Part shown: in pieces, positions 1 through 11,799 of the stretch
Numbering within the stretch: the stretch's first letter is position 1
Layout: each line of letters starts with the position of its first letter
Origin: Rugalucina vietnamica
Taxonomy: Eukaryota > Mollusca > Bivalvia > Lucinida > Lucinidae
Length of the DNA stretch: 64,000 nucleotides
Assembly (NCBI GenBank): GCA_964017185.1
Contig: OZ024870.1
Location: forward strand, 26,931,621-26,995,620
Reading direction: 5' to 3'
Position numbers and translations under genes: made by a program
Notes under the pieces: generated by a model
What the model saw: the letters and a program-made list of their open reading frames with translations, nothing else
The model's database searches: none
What the model was told of the DNA's origin: nothing

Positions 1-161
1 AGCCTGGGTTTCCGACAAGGTCCTACACAAAGCAAGCTAGAGGCTTTAAATTTCGTTTTCAAGTAGGAAAGGAATTACATCTGTTTAGCGAAAACAAAGA
101 CGCTGATCTGCGCCTTCGTTTTCCCCTATGCACATTGTTTGTTTTCATATGCGGTGGCTCA
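1..161 (-). mobile_element. Snap-back MITE, family A, partial copy
   Basis: Partial copy of a short non-autonomous element present at least six times in the window (also near 921, 21416, 25825, 41306 and 57638). It has the family's GTTTTC...GGTGGCTCA end at 135-161 and the AAAACAAAGACGCTGATC segment that pairs with itself in full copies. The other end lies outside the window. No ORF. Family assignment is by eye comparison with the complete copies. Confidence 0.7.
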
Positions 162-920
162 AATAAGAATCATAGTAGTTCTCAGAATGGCAAGCTGAAT
201 ATAACGTTATTCTGACGCAAGCTGGAATGTCGGGATTGTAAAGGTAGTCACTGAAGTGCCGTAGTTTATATTCGCCCATTGCTAAGTACTGTTGGATGCA
301 ATTCCGCACATATATTTTTAATAAGAAATCATTCTGTACATATAAATTATAAATTACATGATAAATTACGTGTATGTCAATTTCCCGCCTTTTCACATTT
401 TTTTTTAAATTTCTTAATCGCCTTGACAAATGGATCTTTACCTCTGCGTCATGTTGAAAGTGCTTTTCTTTTCTATTATAATGGTCTCGTACGTCTAATT
501 TCTCCGCTATAATCCTTTAAATATTTCTTACTATGGCTAATCGTACTTTGCTGGAATATGTATCACCTCAAATAGACATGTATGCTAGCGTTTAACGCGT
601 ACGTAACTTATTGTTCCGATCCAGTTCCTCTCATAGGTCTAATATTAAAACAAAGTTAATTAAGGGATACACGGCTTTTAATTAGAAATGAAGGCCATCA
701 GCCAATATTAAGTCAAATCGCGAGAAAATCTGCCATTGGATTTTAAACCCATGTTTAGACATACCAGTAACTACACTCATGGGTAAACCACAGCAACGAG
801 GGCCTGTCACGCTACGTTAAATAGCAAGTTTGTGTATTACCCCACAGATATAAAAACTTTCCAAAAATTGCGATCTGAAAGGCATATGTACTAGTATTTG
901 GGTTGACGTCACTTTCATTT
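162..920. other. No gene recognised
   Basis: AT-rich sequence between two family A MITE copies. Short open frames at 145-512 overlap on opposite strands and show no recognisable domain. I see no splice-bounded exon and no repeat shared with the rest of the window. Confidence 0.5.
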
Positions 921-1172
921 TGAGCCGCCGCATGGGAAAAACAGCAATCGGGAAAAACATCAATCTGCATATGCGAAAACAAAGACGCAGATCAGCTTCG
1001 CGGTAACCGCGAAGCTGATCAGCGTCTTTGTTTTCGCTACATGGATAGTACACTTCTATTTCTTTTTAAATCTGAAATTTCAAGCTTCTAGCCTGCTTCT
1101 CTTACTACACAGCCCGGTTTGTGTCGGACCTGGTCGGAACCCAAATTGTTGGTTTTCTCACGCACGGGCTCA
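921..1172 (+). mobile_element. Snap-back MITE, family A, full copy
   Basis: Begins TGAGCCGCCGCATGGGAAAA and ends with the inverted counterpart (GTTTTCTCACGCACGGGCTCA). The centre at about 974-1036 is a roughly 63-nt near-perfect palindrome: GCGAAAACAAAGACGC, then GATCAGCTTCGCGGT, then the complements. It should extrude as a cruciform or fold as a long hairpin RNA. No ORF. The superfamily is not clear from the ends. Confidence 0.85.
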
Positions 1173-2299
1173 TTTTCTGAGAAGGACAGATGGACACTGT
1201 AGTTACGAAATGAATAGATTTTCAATAAAACAGGCCTCGTCATAGTAAAACTCGCCTGACACGAGGTTATACATGCCGACCGTCAATAAAACATCAAGAC
1301 TGCATATTATTATTTAATTATGAAGTTAGAGGAAGCGGCAAAACGCCAGATCAAATGCGCGGATTTTTACCTTCTTTTCTAAATTCGTTAAAGAGCCTAA
1401 AGAGTCGGGAGGGATTGTGGTTGTGTACATAACAACCTAAGGTGGTAACTTGACAAATTGTACAATAATTGAACAAAATACGCTATTATCTTTTAACAAG
1501 ATCAATATATTATATATGTACGTATAATTATTAATGTTATGGGATGCAAATGATTATTAATTTTATCAGTTTTAGTGAAGTTCATAAAATACGTTTTTGG
1601 AAAAGTAGCGCCGCATACAATATTCCTTGAAAAATAATGCTGTCTGTTGTGCATGTCAATCATTATATGGTTTAATAACTTTAATTTGATGCTATCAGGG
1701 TGGTCACCTTGTTGGAAAAGAGCTCTCCTGATTCCATCCTTTGGAAACCACCTTTTTGATGTCGACTTTGCCTTGTACAGAGACACAGCAAGAAATGTCA
1801 GCAATTGTTATCCATTTACTTCCGATTTAAGTCCTGAAACGTGCCACAAAACTTTGTAAATCAGTCAACAAATAAACAATTAACATCCAAAAATATAGAA
1901 TAAAACATATATTTTAGTGCAAATATACAAAAGGATTTGACACACGCTTGTTACCTCCAATCAAATCATTACCCCAATCAGAGCTCTGTAGAGCCATAAA
2001 TTGCTCCATACACAAATTGTTCTCTCGAGGATCAATATGATACTTTATGATACTTTATTCATGCAAAAAGCCATTACGGCCCATGAGCATGTAAACATAT
2101 ACAGTTTACAATCATGCAGGATAGCAAGTTATACAGATATAATGTTATTGAGTTATTCTTATTTTCTTACTTACTATGCTCACTCAATCAAGGGGAGAGG
2201 TGCTTTATATATAAATTTGAAAAACATATACACATACAAATGAATTGCTCAAGAAAATTCGCATACACTGTATAATGAAATTAAACCGGATCAGTAATT
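1173..2299. other. No gene recognised
   Basis: AT-rich stretch with only short overlapping frames on both strands (for example around 1502-1859). None shows a known domain or paired splice sites. No tandem or inverted repeat was noticed. Confidence 0.5.
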
Positions 2300-3013
2300 T
2301 TAAGTTAAAACAGCATCTTTCCTCAACTTAAATGCTTTATCAATAAAAACACTCAAATTTTTCAGAGTCTTGACATGTTCTGTCGATAATAATTCTATGA
2401 ATCTTGGCATATTCGGTCTTCGCCAATAATATTTATGCAAATATCTTTTTCGTAATTCACTGTAAAAAGGACACTCCAATAAAAAATGAAACTCGTCTTC
2501 GAGAACATGGCAAAACTTACACTTTCGATTTTGAATAGGAGGTTTATTAGGTTTTGTCCAACGACCAACCTCGACTTCAAGTCTATGAGAGGACAAGCGT
2601 AAACGACTAAGACTTTTGCGATATTTAGTAACGTTTAAAACTTTTTTTATGTTCGAAACTGGCAAAAGTTATATAGCATCTAGCGCGTGTTGAATCATTC
2701 AATCTTGCATGCCAATTTTGAATAAACGAATCTGTTACTCTTTGTTTAAAAATACTTAGAAAATATTTCTATATCACCTACGCCTTGCGCGTCCCAAACG
2801 TTCATAAATCCCAATCGACTTAACAAATCTCTTACGCACGTAATTGTCTGCCCATGTGTTTAATCTATTATTTAGAATACAAGTGAAAAGTTTACCGATA
2901 ATGCTTAGCAGCGTAATACCCCTATAATTCGATGCCTCATTTCTATCCCCTTTTTTGAAAATGGTATTATATGACCCTCCGCCCATCGTTCTATGTGTAC
3001 CATGCACACACAC
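2300..3013 (-). pseudogene. Degraded non-LTR retrotransposon (LINE) ORF2, RT and C-terminal fragments
   Basis: On the minus strand the upstream part (3013-2791) encodes the start of a LINE reverse transcriptase with FKKGDRNEASNYRGITLLS and GKLFTCILNNRL, the conserved first RT blocks. After a deletion of most of the RT (catalytic YxDD region absent), 2770-2300 encodes the family's C-terminal tail, in two frames. It includes TDSFIQNWHARLNDSTRA, LSRLRLSSHRLEVEVGRW and the zinc-binding-like CKFCHVLEDEFHFLLECPFY. This tail is common in invertebrate LINEs of the jockey/CR1-like group. Frameshift near 2665 and the missing RT core make it non-functional. Clade assignment is inference. Confidence 0.8.
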
Positions 3014-3428
3014 TGTGCTACTCGCGAGTAAATTGTGTACCCTACCTACACAGCATGCTACTCACTGTAGCATCAAATGTAGGAATTGGACATACTTTTT
3101 CAGTGTTCGTACGAGGGTACACAAATTGCTTCTATTGGGGAAAAATAGATTTATGATAGTTTTCTTTAACCAATGGCGAAGAAGGCCATCTTAATTCAGA
3201 ATAATTCTAGACAAATAAAACAAATGAATAAATAGGGCCTAATTAAATTAAACTCGCTGTTGTTCGTACATCCGTCATCACCTCAAAACAGTAAAACTCT
3301 ATGTATTTCTGTTTACTTACTTTAACATCTCATCTTAGAAGGAGTCAAAAAGTCTGTCTTTCGATCAGTGAGCAAATAGTGGGAAAATCATAATTATCAG
3401 GTGATAATCGAAGTTCTCACAGGCTGAT
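3014..3428. other. No gene recognised
   Basis: Sequence upstream of the LINE remnant with no recognised gene. Short frames here overlap one another in different phases and carry no domain. Confidence 0.4.
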
Positions 3429-3573
3429 CAGGGGTGGATCCAGAATTTCTGGAAGGGGGAGGGGGGTTCAAACCCACCAAAGGGGGTTAGGTTTTTACGT
3501 TTTTCTTAACTTTCCCCATTTTACAATAATTTGGTCCCAGAGGGGGTTCATGTGAACCCCCGAGCCACCACTG
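3429..3573. mobile_element. Short G-rich MITE (about 145 bp)
   Basis: Left end CAGGGGTGGATCCAGAA is matched in inverse by the right end GAGCCACCACTG. Interior inverted blocks include GGGGGTTCATGTGAACCCCC. CAG...CTG ends are typical of hAT-like MITEs, but no convincing 8-bp target duplication is visible. Confidence 0.6.
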
Positions 3574-4112
3574 CTTTGTTTCAAAACCTAGTGCAGGCAA
3601 TCCTCTACCCTTTTGATGCTTCATAGTAAAATCCTATTGTGATTGACCAACTACTCTAAGAGATATTCAAGTTTAATACGTGAACGGACGCAAGGGCAAA
3701 CGCACGGACAGATGTCATATATATGTAGTCTGTTACATGATGCAATTAACCCCGCAATCGTTCCGTTTGCTTACCGAAATGATGTATGTAGCATACATAT
3801 CCTTCAGCAATTGCTCAAAATTTCAAGCCAGGGTACACTAAGGGCTCCTCGAGAGAGCAATTTGTACAGGGAAAAATTTGTGGCTTTACAGCGCTCTCTG
3901 ATGTTACCGACGATGAAGCTGGTGGAAAAAAGAACGTTCTTTCACTGAAGTATTTCACCAACATTTTTTTTAATCTGTGGCAGCAATGCATTGTAAGTCT
4001 TATAACCGCCCGAATCGGAGAGAGAAATAAATGTGTGTTTTACAACATTTCCAAATCCACACGGGTCATTGTAAACGCATAGGTAACATCTGAAATGCAC
4101 AGGCTACCTCAT
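3574..4112. other. No gene recognised; outer flank of fold-back region
   Basis: Contains an unrecognised 101-codon frame (3643-3948). Part of 4040-4112 resembles, in inverse, sequence at about 18765-18830 (GCCTATGCGTTTACATTGAC versus its counterpart), suggesting a dispersed repeat. Confidence 0.4.
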
Positions 4113-5809
4113 AAAATGGCGGGTGAAAAAGGTACGATAATACTTTCTAATGTTTTACCATTGTTCAACGATTGTTAAATCTGCCACATGCCCTAGAGTA
4201 TCCCCTATCCACTTCCCTTTACAACGGTAGTAAATTTAAGTGAATTTATTTCGAAATGAAAAAATAGACCCAAATTTACTTTTTCAAGTAACGATATTTT
4301 GTTTGTAAATTGCCTTAAATTTGCCGATTTCTCTCTTAAATACACGATCGAAGCTCTTATTCTGCCAAGAACATTGCTAACCAAGATAATGAAGTCAAAA
4401 GACAAACACCCCAAAAATTCACAACCTTTAAGAAAAAAATATTCAAGAATTTCATTTACAAAGCACTGGCTTCTAAATCCAAACCAACGCAGATTTTAAA
4501 TTGATGGAAAAGAAGGTATTGCGTAAGGCTAATAATGATACACCCGTTTTAAATGAGAGTGGCTGAAGATATTCCCATGAAGAATCACCTAGACCCTATG
4601 AATTAGTAGATCGTCATACAAAGTTTACAAATATGCTTTTGGTTTCAAAATTGCGGCAAGAACAATGTTATAAGTCATGTCAATTAACTCAAATAATCAA
4701 GTCAAACAAAGTTCGTTACGAAATACGGCGCGTCACCCTTTTAAAATACGTTTTTCATCAAAGAGTAGTACATGTACAGCACACAGGCCTTTGAAATATG
4801 CAACGATCAGGTTTTCATGCCAGCTCCAGGTTTGTGGCAGAACAGATGACGCGAGTAGTTAGCTATCCGTTTTATATGATGATTGGTAGAATAGCCAGGA
4901 CAGCATCTAACATAATAAAATACGTTTTGTTAATTTCTGAAATTGGCTCATGGGTATATGTATACATTTGTATATTGCTGCATGTGAATTTTAGTGTCAG
5001 GTATCAAATGTACATCGATATATGCCATTTCTTTATATTTGTATTGCAGACATGACGAAGAAAGTCCGTCTTGCGTTTCTTTCCCTTCACCGACGTGAGA
5101 AATATGAGAAGACCGTCTGATGGACCACATTGCAGAGTGATATCACCATAGAAAACACCATCAGTAACGCCAATGAAGACGCCATCCAAACCTATATCGT
5201 TTTCGTGTTGAGAACTGATACTAGTATTTCTTACGTCGGTGAAGGGAAAGAAACGCACGACAGACTTTTGTCTTCGTCATCTCTGCAAGAGAAATTGCAT
5301 TAAATCGATGTACCTGTACATTTAATACTGTCACAAAACTCCTATATCCAGGCAAAAACATGTATTACACGTGAGCAAATTTCAGAAATTAACAAAACGT
5401 ATTTTATTATGGTAGATACTGTCCTGGTTATGCGACCAATCATCATAGAAAACGGATAGCCAACTACTCGTGTCATCTGTTCTGCTATCAAACCAGGCCT
5501 GGCATGAAACCCTGATCGTTGTATATTTTAAAAGCCACGTGTATTGTAATACTCTATAATGAAAAATGTATTTTAAAATGTTTTTAAAAGGGCGACACGT
5601 CGTATTTCGTAATGAATGTTGTCTAACTTGATTACAATGTTGTATTTTAGTTAAATGATGTGACTTATAACATTGCTCTTGTCTCAATATTGAAACCAGA
5701 AGCATATTTGTAAACTTTGTATTACGATCTACAAAGTCATAGGGTCTATGTGATTCTTCTTGGGCATATCTCTCTCTAGCCACTCTCATTTAAAACGCCT
5801 TACGCATAA
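4113..5809. repeat. Fold-back element FB1, left arm, loop and start of right arm
   Basis: The segment 4113-4945 reappears in inverse at 5375-5809, then (after an inserted element) at 9176-9559, and after a second insertion at 10260-10300. Landmarks: AAATGAGAGTGGCT near 4551 versus AGCCACTCTCATTT near 5778; AGACCCAAATTTACTTTTTC near 4266 versus its complement near 9419. The loop (about 4946-5374) holds its own smaller hairpin: TTTCTTTCCCTTCACCGACG near 5077 against its inverse near 5234. No transposase was found. Unrecognised frames such as 5382-5789 lie within the arms. Confidence 0.75.
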
Positions 5810-6133
5810 CCCAGCAGACATTTGACGTCAGTTGGACGTCAGATTGACGTCAGACTCCGACGTCATAATGACGTTGGATTTAGGTTGATTTTGAAAGTTT
5901 GTTTGACGTCAAAAACAGACGTCATTCTGACGTCAGAAAAACAACGTTGGTTTGATGTCTTAAATGTGACGTCATAATGACGTTGGGGTTAGGTTGATTT
6001 TGAAAGTTTGTTTGACGTCAAAAACAGACGTCAATCTGACGTGCTAAAACCGATATCGTGAATGTTTGTTCGCAGTTAATAGTGCGGTGATGCACTATTG
6101 TTATTCCCTTTCACTCCTTTGATAGAGTTATTC

Positions 6134-7126
6134 TTTTTTTTTTCCTGGGCGATACCAGTTAAGGGTAAACATTACTATTGTCTATGAGCACACTCTTTGC
6201 GCAACGTCGGCGTTTAGTACGTGCACATTACGCGTAGTTTTTAGCGTCGTATTGTTTTGATTTCTCAATGGCGCTGCAAGCTGTAGAATCTTATTCTGTT
6301 TGTTGCTGCATAATTAAGACATAAAGCGGGAATACATATTGTTCATTTTTATTTTAAAAGAGGTTTTGTGGCAATTGCTTTACTCAAATACGTGTAAAAG
6401 GTTAAATGTATGTGAAAACGTTTATTTCGCTGTTGATGACGTCGCATAAAAACACGCATCGTCAGTGCAACGTTTGGCGTTAAAACGAAAAAGGCGGGAA
6501 AATTGAACGTTTTTTTCTCTAATATCTTCCAACGCAATCCGGTGACCCACACTTTTTATTTGAACTTTCGAATGGTTACTACGTTTCCTATCTGTTGGTG
6601 TAATTTAATCAAAATCATATGCCTGGTTTAGGAGATATCGCAAAATTACGTACTTTTTACAGGTTTGAAGTTAATTTTGCATGTAATCTCCTCACTTTTA
6701 GAGCAAATAGTATCAAAATGTAAAAAATTAACATTCATCGTGTGTTTATGTTGTTTTTGCAGTAATAACATGTATATTAAAACGCATGTCCGCTACCAGT
6801 GCGGTTTTCTGAAATGCACGAGAACATCCAAAAAGTTCTGATACCATGGAAACGAGGCCGGTGACAACCAACTTTTATTTCGATTTTAGTCCAAGGATAC
6901 AATTATCTGGAAGCATAGGAAGTTTCATGAAAATCATATGCGAGAATTAAATAGTAATGTTTCCCTTTAAGTACTATATGAGGTTGTTTTTGAGGTTGTT
7001 TTGTGGGTTTGTTGTTCCGGGAGCACCCGAAGGCTCAACCGGGAGGAGGTTTTTTGGAGAAGCCCGGGATCGAACCTGCGACCCCTGGTTTACAAGGCGA
7101 GTGACTTAACCACTGCACCACGGAGG
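6134..7126 (-). mobile_element. tRNA-headed retroposon (long SINE-like), minus strand
   Basis: Read on the minus strand the insertion begins at 7126 with a tRNA-like head. It has a box A at 7120-7105 (TGGTGCAGTGGTTAAG) and a box B at 7076-7066 (GGTTCGATCCC). It ends at 6134-6143 in A10. It is flanked by direct copies of TTTGATAGAGTT (6118-6129 and 7128-7139). That combination (pol III head, A tail, 12-bp target duplication) is the hallmark of a SINE. About 990 bp is much longer than usual, so the body may include a second inserted sequence. Confidence 0.75.
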
Positions 7127-7139
7127 TTTTGATAGAGTT

Positions 7140-7558
7140 TTTTTTTTTTTTTTTTTTTTTTTCATTTACTCATTGCCTTGTCTGATTTTTTGATCTGAGA
7201 CTGATCAAGGCGAGTTTAAGGAAAACAGAAATGTTGAAACTTTATTTACAATAATCACATATAAGATTAACAAACAACAATTTGAGATATGAAGCAGTGT
7301 ACAACTTCGCCTCTATTAAACACAAAATGATTTGTTGCTGAAAAAGTATACATACAGATTAGACAATACTATGCTTTTGAAAGTAACGCGATGTATATAT
7401 AATTTCAATCCGTTTTTGACTTGATGTTTTGAATTTTTTGTTTGTCCAATCAAAATAAAGCTTATCTACGCGTTTCGGCCAAAACATGCTTTCTATTGCG
7501 TCCGCGCTAAATTCCAATCCCCTTTTTTAATAAAGCTCAAAAACATAGTTTACATCGG
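7140..7558 (-). mobile_element. Poly(A)-tailed retroposon at the same target motif
   Basis: A minus-strand insertion of about 420 bp whose 3' end is a 23-nt A tract (T run at 7140-7162). It is bounded by TTTTGATAGAGTT at 7127-7139 and again at 7559-7571. The adjoining long SINE uses the same 12-13 bp motif. The body is not recognised and has no long ORF. Confidence 0.65.
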
Positions 7559-9175
7559 TTTTGATAGAGTTATTCGGGATGTACAAAATGTTTAAGATGT
7601 TAAATCACTCGAGATCTGATGTTGGTATATCTTATTCATGTCAAATTTTATTGCTATATGGTGCTAAAACAAATAAGACATTAGTGTAAATAATAAGACT
7701 ATTGTGGACAATCAATAATTTAAAATGGTGAAATAAGTATTAAAATATACAAATTTCATTTTCGTCTTAATAGAAGGTTTAATAATTTAGTGAAAGACTT
7801 TATTTTGATTAACAAATAATTATTTTTTTCTAAATTAATTAAGCATGGTGATTTCCGATACGAGACCTAGATATGGCTTTTTTAAAAGTGGCTATGTTGA
7901 AATTATTTGAATTTGATGTTGTTACTTTAGCGCAAGAAATTATGTCAGTTCAAGGGCAGCTAACTCTGTCGACATATGACGTTAGACTTACGTTTGAATC
8001 CGGCGTCATTTCGACGTCATATCAATACGTTAACTGACGTCAGGACTGGACGTCAGGTGGACGTTGGTTATTGGTTGTATGACGTCGTGACCAAAATACA
8101 ACCAATATCCGACGTCAAGCTGACGTCAGATGCCTGCTGGGGACGTGTTTTTCATATATGTCGACAGAGTTAGCTGCCCTTAAACTGACATAATTTCTTA
8201 CATATATTATGTAATAATATCAAATTCAAATAATAATTTCAACCTTGCCACTTAAAAGCCATATCTGAGTCTCGTATGGGAAATACCATATTTCGCCCTC
8301 ATGCTTAATTAATGTAGAAAAAAATGATTATCTATTAATCAAAATAAGGCCTTTCACTAAATTATCAAACTTTCAATTAAGATGAAAATAAAATTTGTAT
8401 ATTTTAATATTTATTTCACCATTGTTCAGAATAATCTTATTTCTCACACTAATGTCTTATTGGTTTTAGCACCATAAAGCAATAAAATTTTGCTTAAATA
8501 AGATGTACCAACATCAGGCTGAATTAATATCTTGAACATTTTGTATGTTCCGAAAAACTCTATCAAAGGAGTGAAAGGGACTATCAAAAGTGCATCACTG
8601 CTCTTCTGAATCCACTGTTATTCAAAAATGCGAAAAAATATACACCTTAAACTATTTATATGACATGAATTCAAACGTCGTTTTTAGGACGTCAGATTGA
8701 CGTCAGCTTTCAGACGTTTAACCGACGTTGGCTTTAGCACGTCAGATTGACGTCTAGTTTTGACAACAAACAAACTTTCAAAATCAACATAACTCCAACG
8801 TTATTATGACGTTGGAGTCTGACGTCAATCTGACGTCCAACGAACGTCAAATGTCTGCTTGAAGTAACAGAAAAAAAAGAAAGAAAGAAAGCAAAAGAAA
8901 CACACGAAACGAATGATCTGATTTTTACCCAAAGTGAAGTTTCATTAATTTGCACACCACACATGGTCAGAAGTATGAAAAACACAAGGTCTAAATCACG
9001 TCTTGATTACGACGTCTAACTGACGAACTAGTTTGACGTCAAAACAACGTCCAATCCAGACGTCCAAAAGACATCAGGAAATGACGTCTGATAGACGTTG
9101 GAAATTGGTTATATTACGTCGCGACCAAAATATAACCAATGTCTGACGTCAAACAGACGTCAGGTGCCTGCTGGG

Positions 9176-9559
9176 AAAATATCATGAAATACCTTGTTCA
9201 TCAATTTGAAATTTCGTAAGAAGCATCTGCGCTGTTTTGGATTTAAAAGCGTTGTAAATGGAATTCTTGAATATTTTTCCTAAAAGGAATTGTGACATTA
9301 TTTGGGTGCTTGTTTTTCGACTTCATTTGCTTGACTTTTAATGTTCTTGGCAGAACAAGAGCTTTGATCGTGTATTTAAAATAAAAGTAAATTTACCTAC
9401 AAAATACCGTTACCTGAAAAAGTAAATTTGGGTCTATGTTTTTCATTTCGAAATAAATTGACTTCAATTTACTACCGTTGTAAAGGGAAGTGGATAGGGG
9501 GTACTTTAATTAAGGCATGTGTCAGATTTTACAATCGTTGAACAATGGTAAATCAATTA
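9176..9559. repeat. FB1 right arm, continued
   Basis: Inverse copy of 4150-4500: TTCGAAATAAATTGACTTCA and GGAAGTGGATAGGGG match the left arm in reverse. It is bounded on the left by the end of FB2 and on the right by a Harbinger-like MITE. The arm resumes at 10260. Confidence 0.75.
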
Positions 9560-10256
9560 GGGACCGACCATTTGACTTTCTGGGGGGGGGGGGGGGGGTT
9601 TATTTAAAAAAATAATCTGTCTTTAAAAATGCCAGAAAAAAATATCCTGGCTTTGGGCTAGTGAAAAAAAAATATCTGGCTTTCATTTATAGACAAAAAA
9701 ATAATCTGGCTCTTCCAGAATAAAAAAAAATGGTTTCACTTGAATTAAACTGAATATAAAATGTCAATAAAACAGTATAGAATATCATCCAGATTCCCTG
9801 GTGATTGTATAATACTGAATAAGTTTGGCTACCTTCTCCCATCTTGTTGTCTATAATCAGTTGAGCCTTTAATATGATGGCCTATGATAAGAAAACCTGG
9901 TTAAAGCAAATGCAATTAAACAAAGTCTAAGATCTGCTTCTTGGACACTTTTGCTACATAGAATTGGCAAACACTCTACTTCATAAATCCAAACTTTCAA
10001 TCCTCTAAACCATATTCTGTCAGTGTGCTGTACCCTTTGTGTCAAACTTGGTCGGAAACGGATGACAGTTTTTTCTATGGTAATAAAAAAAAGTCAGTTT
10101 CAATGGTACTTGAAAAAAAAATAAATGGTTTTGAATGCTGACAGAAAAAAAAAATCATGCTTCCCTTTGTCAGTGAAAAAAAAATCCAGTGTCAGGAGAA
10201 AAAACCCAGGCCCTCCCCCCCCCCCCCCCCCCACAGGATATCAAATGGTCGGTCCC
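9560..10256. mobile_element. Harbinger-like MITE with TTA target duplication
   Basis: Terminal inverted repeats GGGACCGACCATTTGA at 9560 and its complement ending at 10256 are flanked on both sides by TTA (9557-9559 and 10257-10259). A 3-bp TWA duplication fits the PIF/Harbinger superfamily. The interior has G13/C16 runs next to the termini and repeated A-tract units followed by ATCTGGCTTT. No transposase ORF. Confidence 0.85.
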
Positions 10257-10259
10257 TTA

Positions 10260-11399
10260 GAAAGTATGTGTCATATCTTTTTCACACGCCATTTTATGAT
10301 AGTTGGGGAACCAAGGAGAGATTTTGGCTAACCCTTGCACCCGAAAATAATACGGGTAAATTGTATATGGTTGAAAAGGTAATTATATGGGGTATCTGAA
10401 ACCACTGTATAGAAATCAAGATCGACTTGCATAACAACACAGCAGGCGTTTTTCTACGGTAGCCCATTAGGTACTTGTGAAAAATAAGATTGATAAACTA
10501 TCAAATAACTTCTACCAGAATTAAGTAAATCGGCTACAATTCGGCAGATATAATGACTAACATCTGTATCAACAATAGTTTCAAGGATGATTCTTTACAT
10601 GCAGTGGTTGTCGTTTTATAGACATTTGATTGAGCGAGCCCCGACTTTGCAATTTTACCTTTACAATTATTTGCCTCCGAGTCCATCTAAAATGCATTTA
10701 TTGCTCGAAAGGGCATTTTATGTTTATTTCTAAATATGTTTAAGTCATGAATAACAAAAAGAATTCAGATTGATACGTTTTTGATGTTTTCCCACAAAAG
10801 TGTTCAAAAAGACACTTTTTAACATAATTTTTGTGTCCTTCAAATTTGATGAGTTTGAACACCGTGCATCGTCAGGATGGTGTATGTGAGTATTATATAC
10901 AATAATCACGTTCTCTTTTTAACAAACCTGCGGCATTATTGAGAGTCAAGTTGTGGAAAAATACCGTGTGTGTATTACCCTTTTTATTTTTGCTGTTACT
11001 TTACATGAAAAAGCAGAAAGGAGATAAAACCAATACAGTAAGTTGTATCAATCTCTAAAACATCCTGGGGTTGGTAACTCAAAGCAATCTTAGGCTTAAG
11101 ATCAACTTACGACCAACTTAAGTATCACTTAACGATTATGGTGAATAACTGAAAAGGACCTTAAGTTACGGTAATAACTTAACAGCATCGTAACTTTGGC
11201 GTAGTCTTATCTTACGAAGTGGCACCTTTCATTTGAAAAAGTTACGATACGATGTAGCTTAGAGTAACAATGCAAGGGCGTACATCTTAAGGTGGCCATC
11301 TTAAGTATATCGTAAGTAGGGGGACTTACGATGTCTTCGACTTACTGGGCCCTGCTCTATATATACTCAGAGGAAAGAGTTAAGTCAGTGGGACCCCGC
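10260..11399. other. No gene; FB1 flank and a CTTACG/CTTAAG-rich patch
   Basis: 10260-10300 completes the FB1 arm. 10290-10440 resembles, in inverse, 18600-18775 (TAGTTGGGGAACC and CCACTGTATAGAAAT shared). 11090-11345 is dense in the short palindromes CTTAAG and in CTTACG/CGTAAG, ending in GGGCCC. Probably repeat debris. No gene recognised. Confidence 0.4.
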
Positions 11400-11710
11400 C
11401 GGTTGAGGCCTAAAGAAAAATAATGGGCTGCTTGTGCCTCCAGGCAAAGTTTATATATACTAACGACTGATCATCTTATTACTGGTTAACCGCTCTGGTC
11501 TGAGCCTGCCCAGGAAATGCGGTTCAAGTCAAACCATCCATACGTATAAACCTATTGTGGCTTAGTTGGATGGTTATATTTCAGACACTTGTTGGATGTA
11601 ATGCCATTCTCACTTTGAGTATAAGTCCCAAACAATGGAGACAACGTCCCAACATAACCTTAGCTGTTGACTGGGACGTAAAGCATCAATTCAAACAAAC
11701 ATACAGCACA
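11400..11710 (+). repeat. Dispersed repeat D, copy 1
   Basis: Resembles 42335-42578 followed by 48091-48150 (the second copy is split by a large transposon). Shared landmarks are CTGCTTGTGCCTCCAGG, ACTGGTTAACCG, CAAACCATCCATAC and GTTGACTGGGACGTAAAGC. Comparison of the two copies defines the empty site of that transposon. Function unknown, no ORF. Confidence 0.7.
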
Positions 11711-11799
11711 TCATGCTTTGTTTTTTTCTCTATATACATATATAATTCCCATCAACCTCAAGTGGCGTGACTACAGTCGATTTAATTTATAATATGGTT

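Larger units (their letters stand above)
5810..9175. mobile_element. Fold-back element FB2 with TGACGTCA arrays, inserted in FB1
   Basis: Starts CCCAGCAGACATTTGACGTC and ends GACGTCAGGTGCCTGCTGGG, an inverted pair. The terminal 230 bp on the left (5820-6046) and about 500 bp on the right (8680-9165) are clusters of GACGTC. The inner arms 6080-6130 plus 7559-7980 pair with 8153-8590. A central block at 7976-8145 again carries GACGTC repeats. It interrupts the right arm of FB1 cleanly, since FB1 sequence resumes at 9176. No transposase is seen, so it is presumably non-autonomous. Confidence 0.8.
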
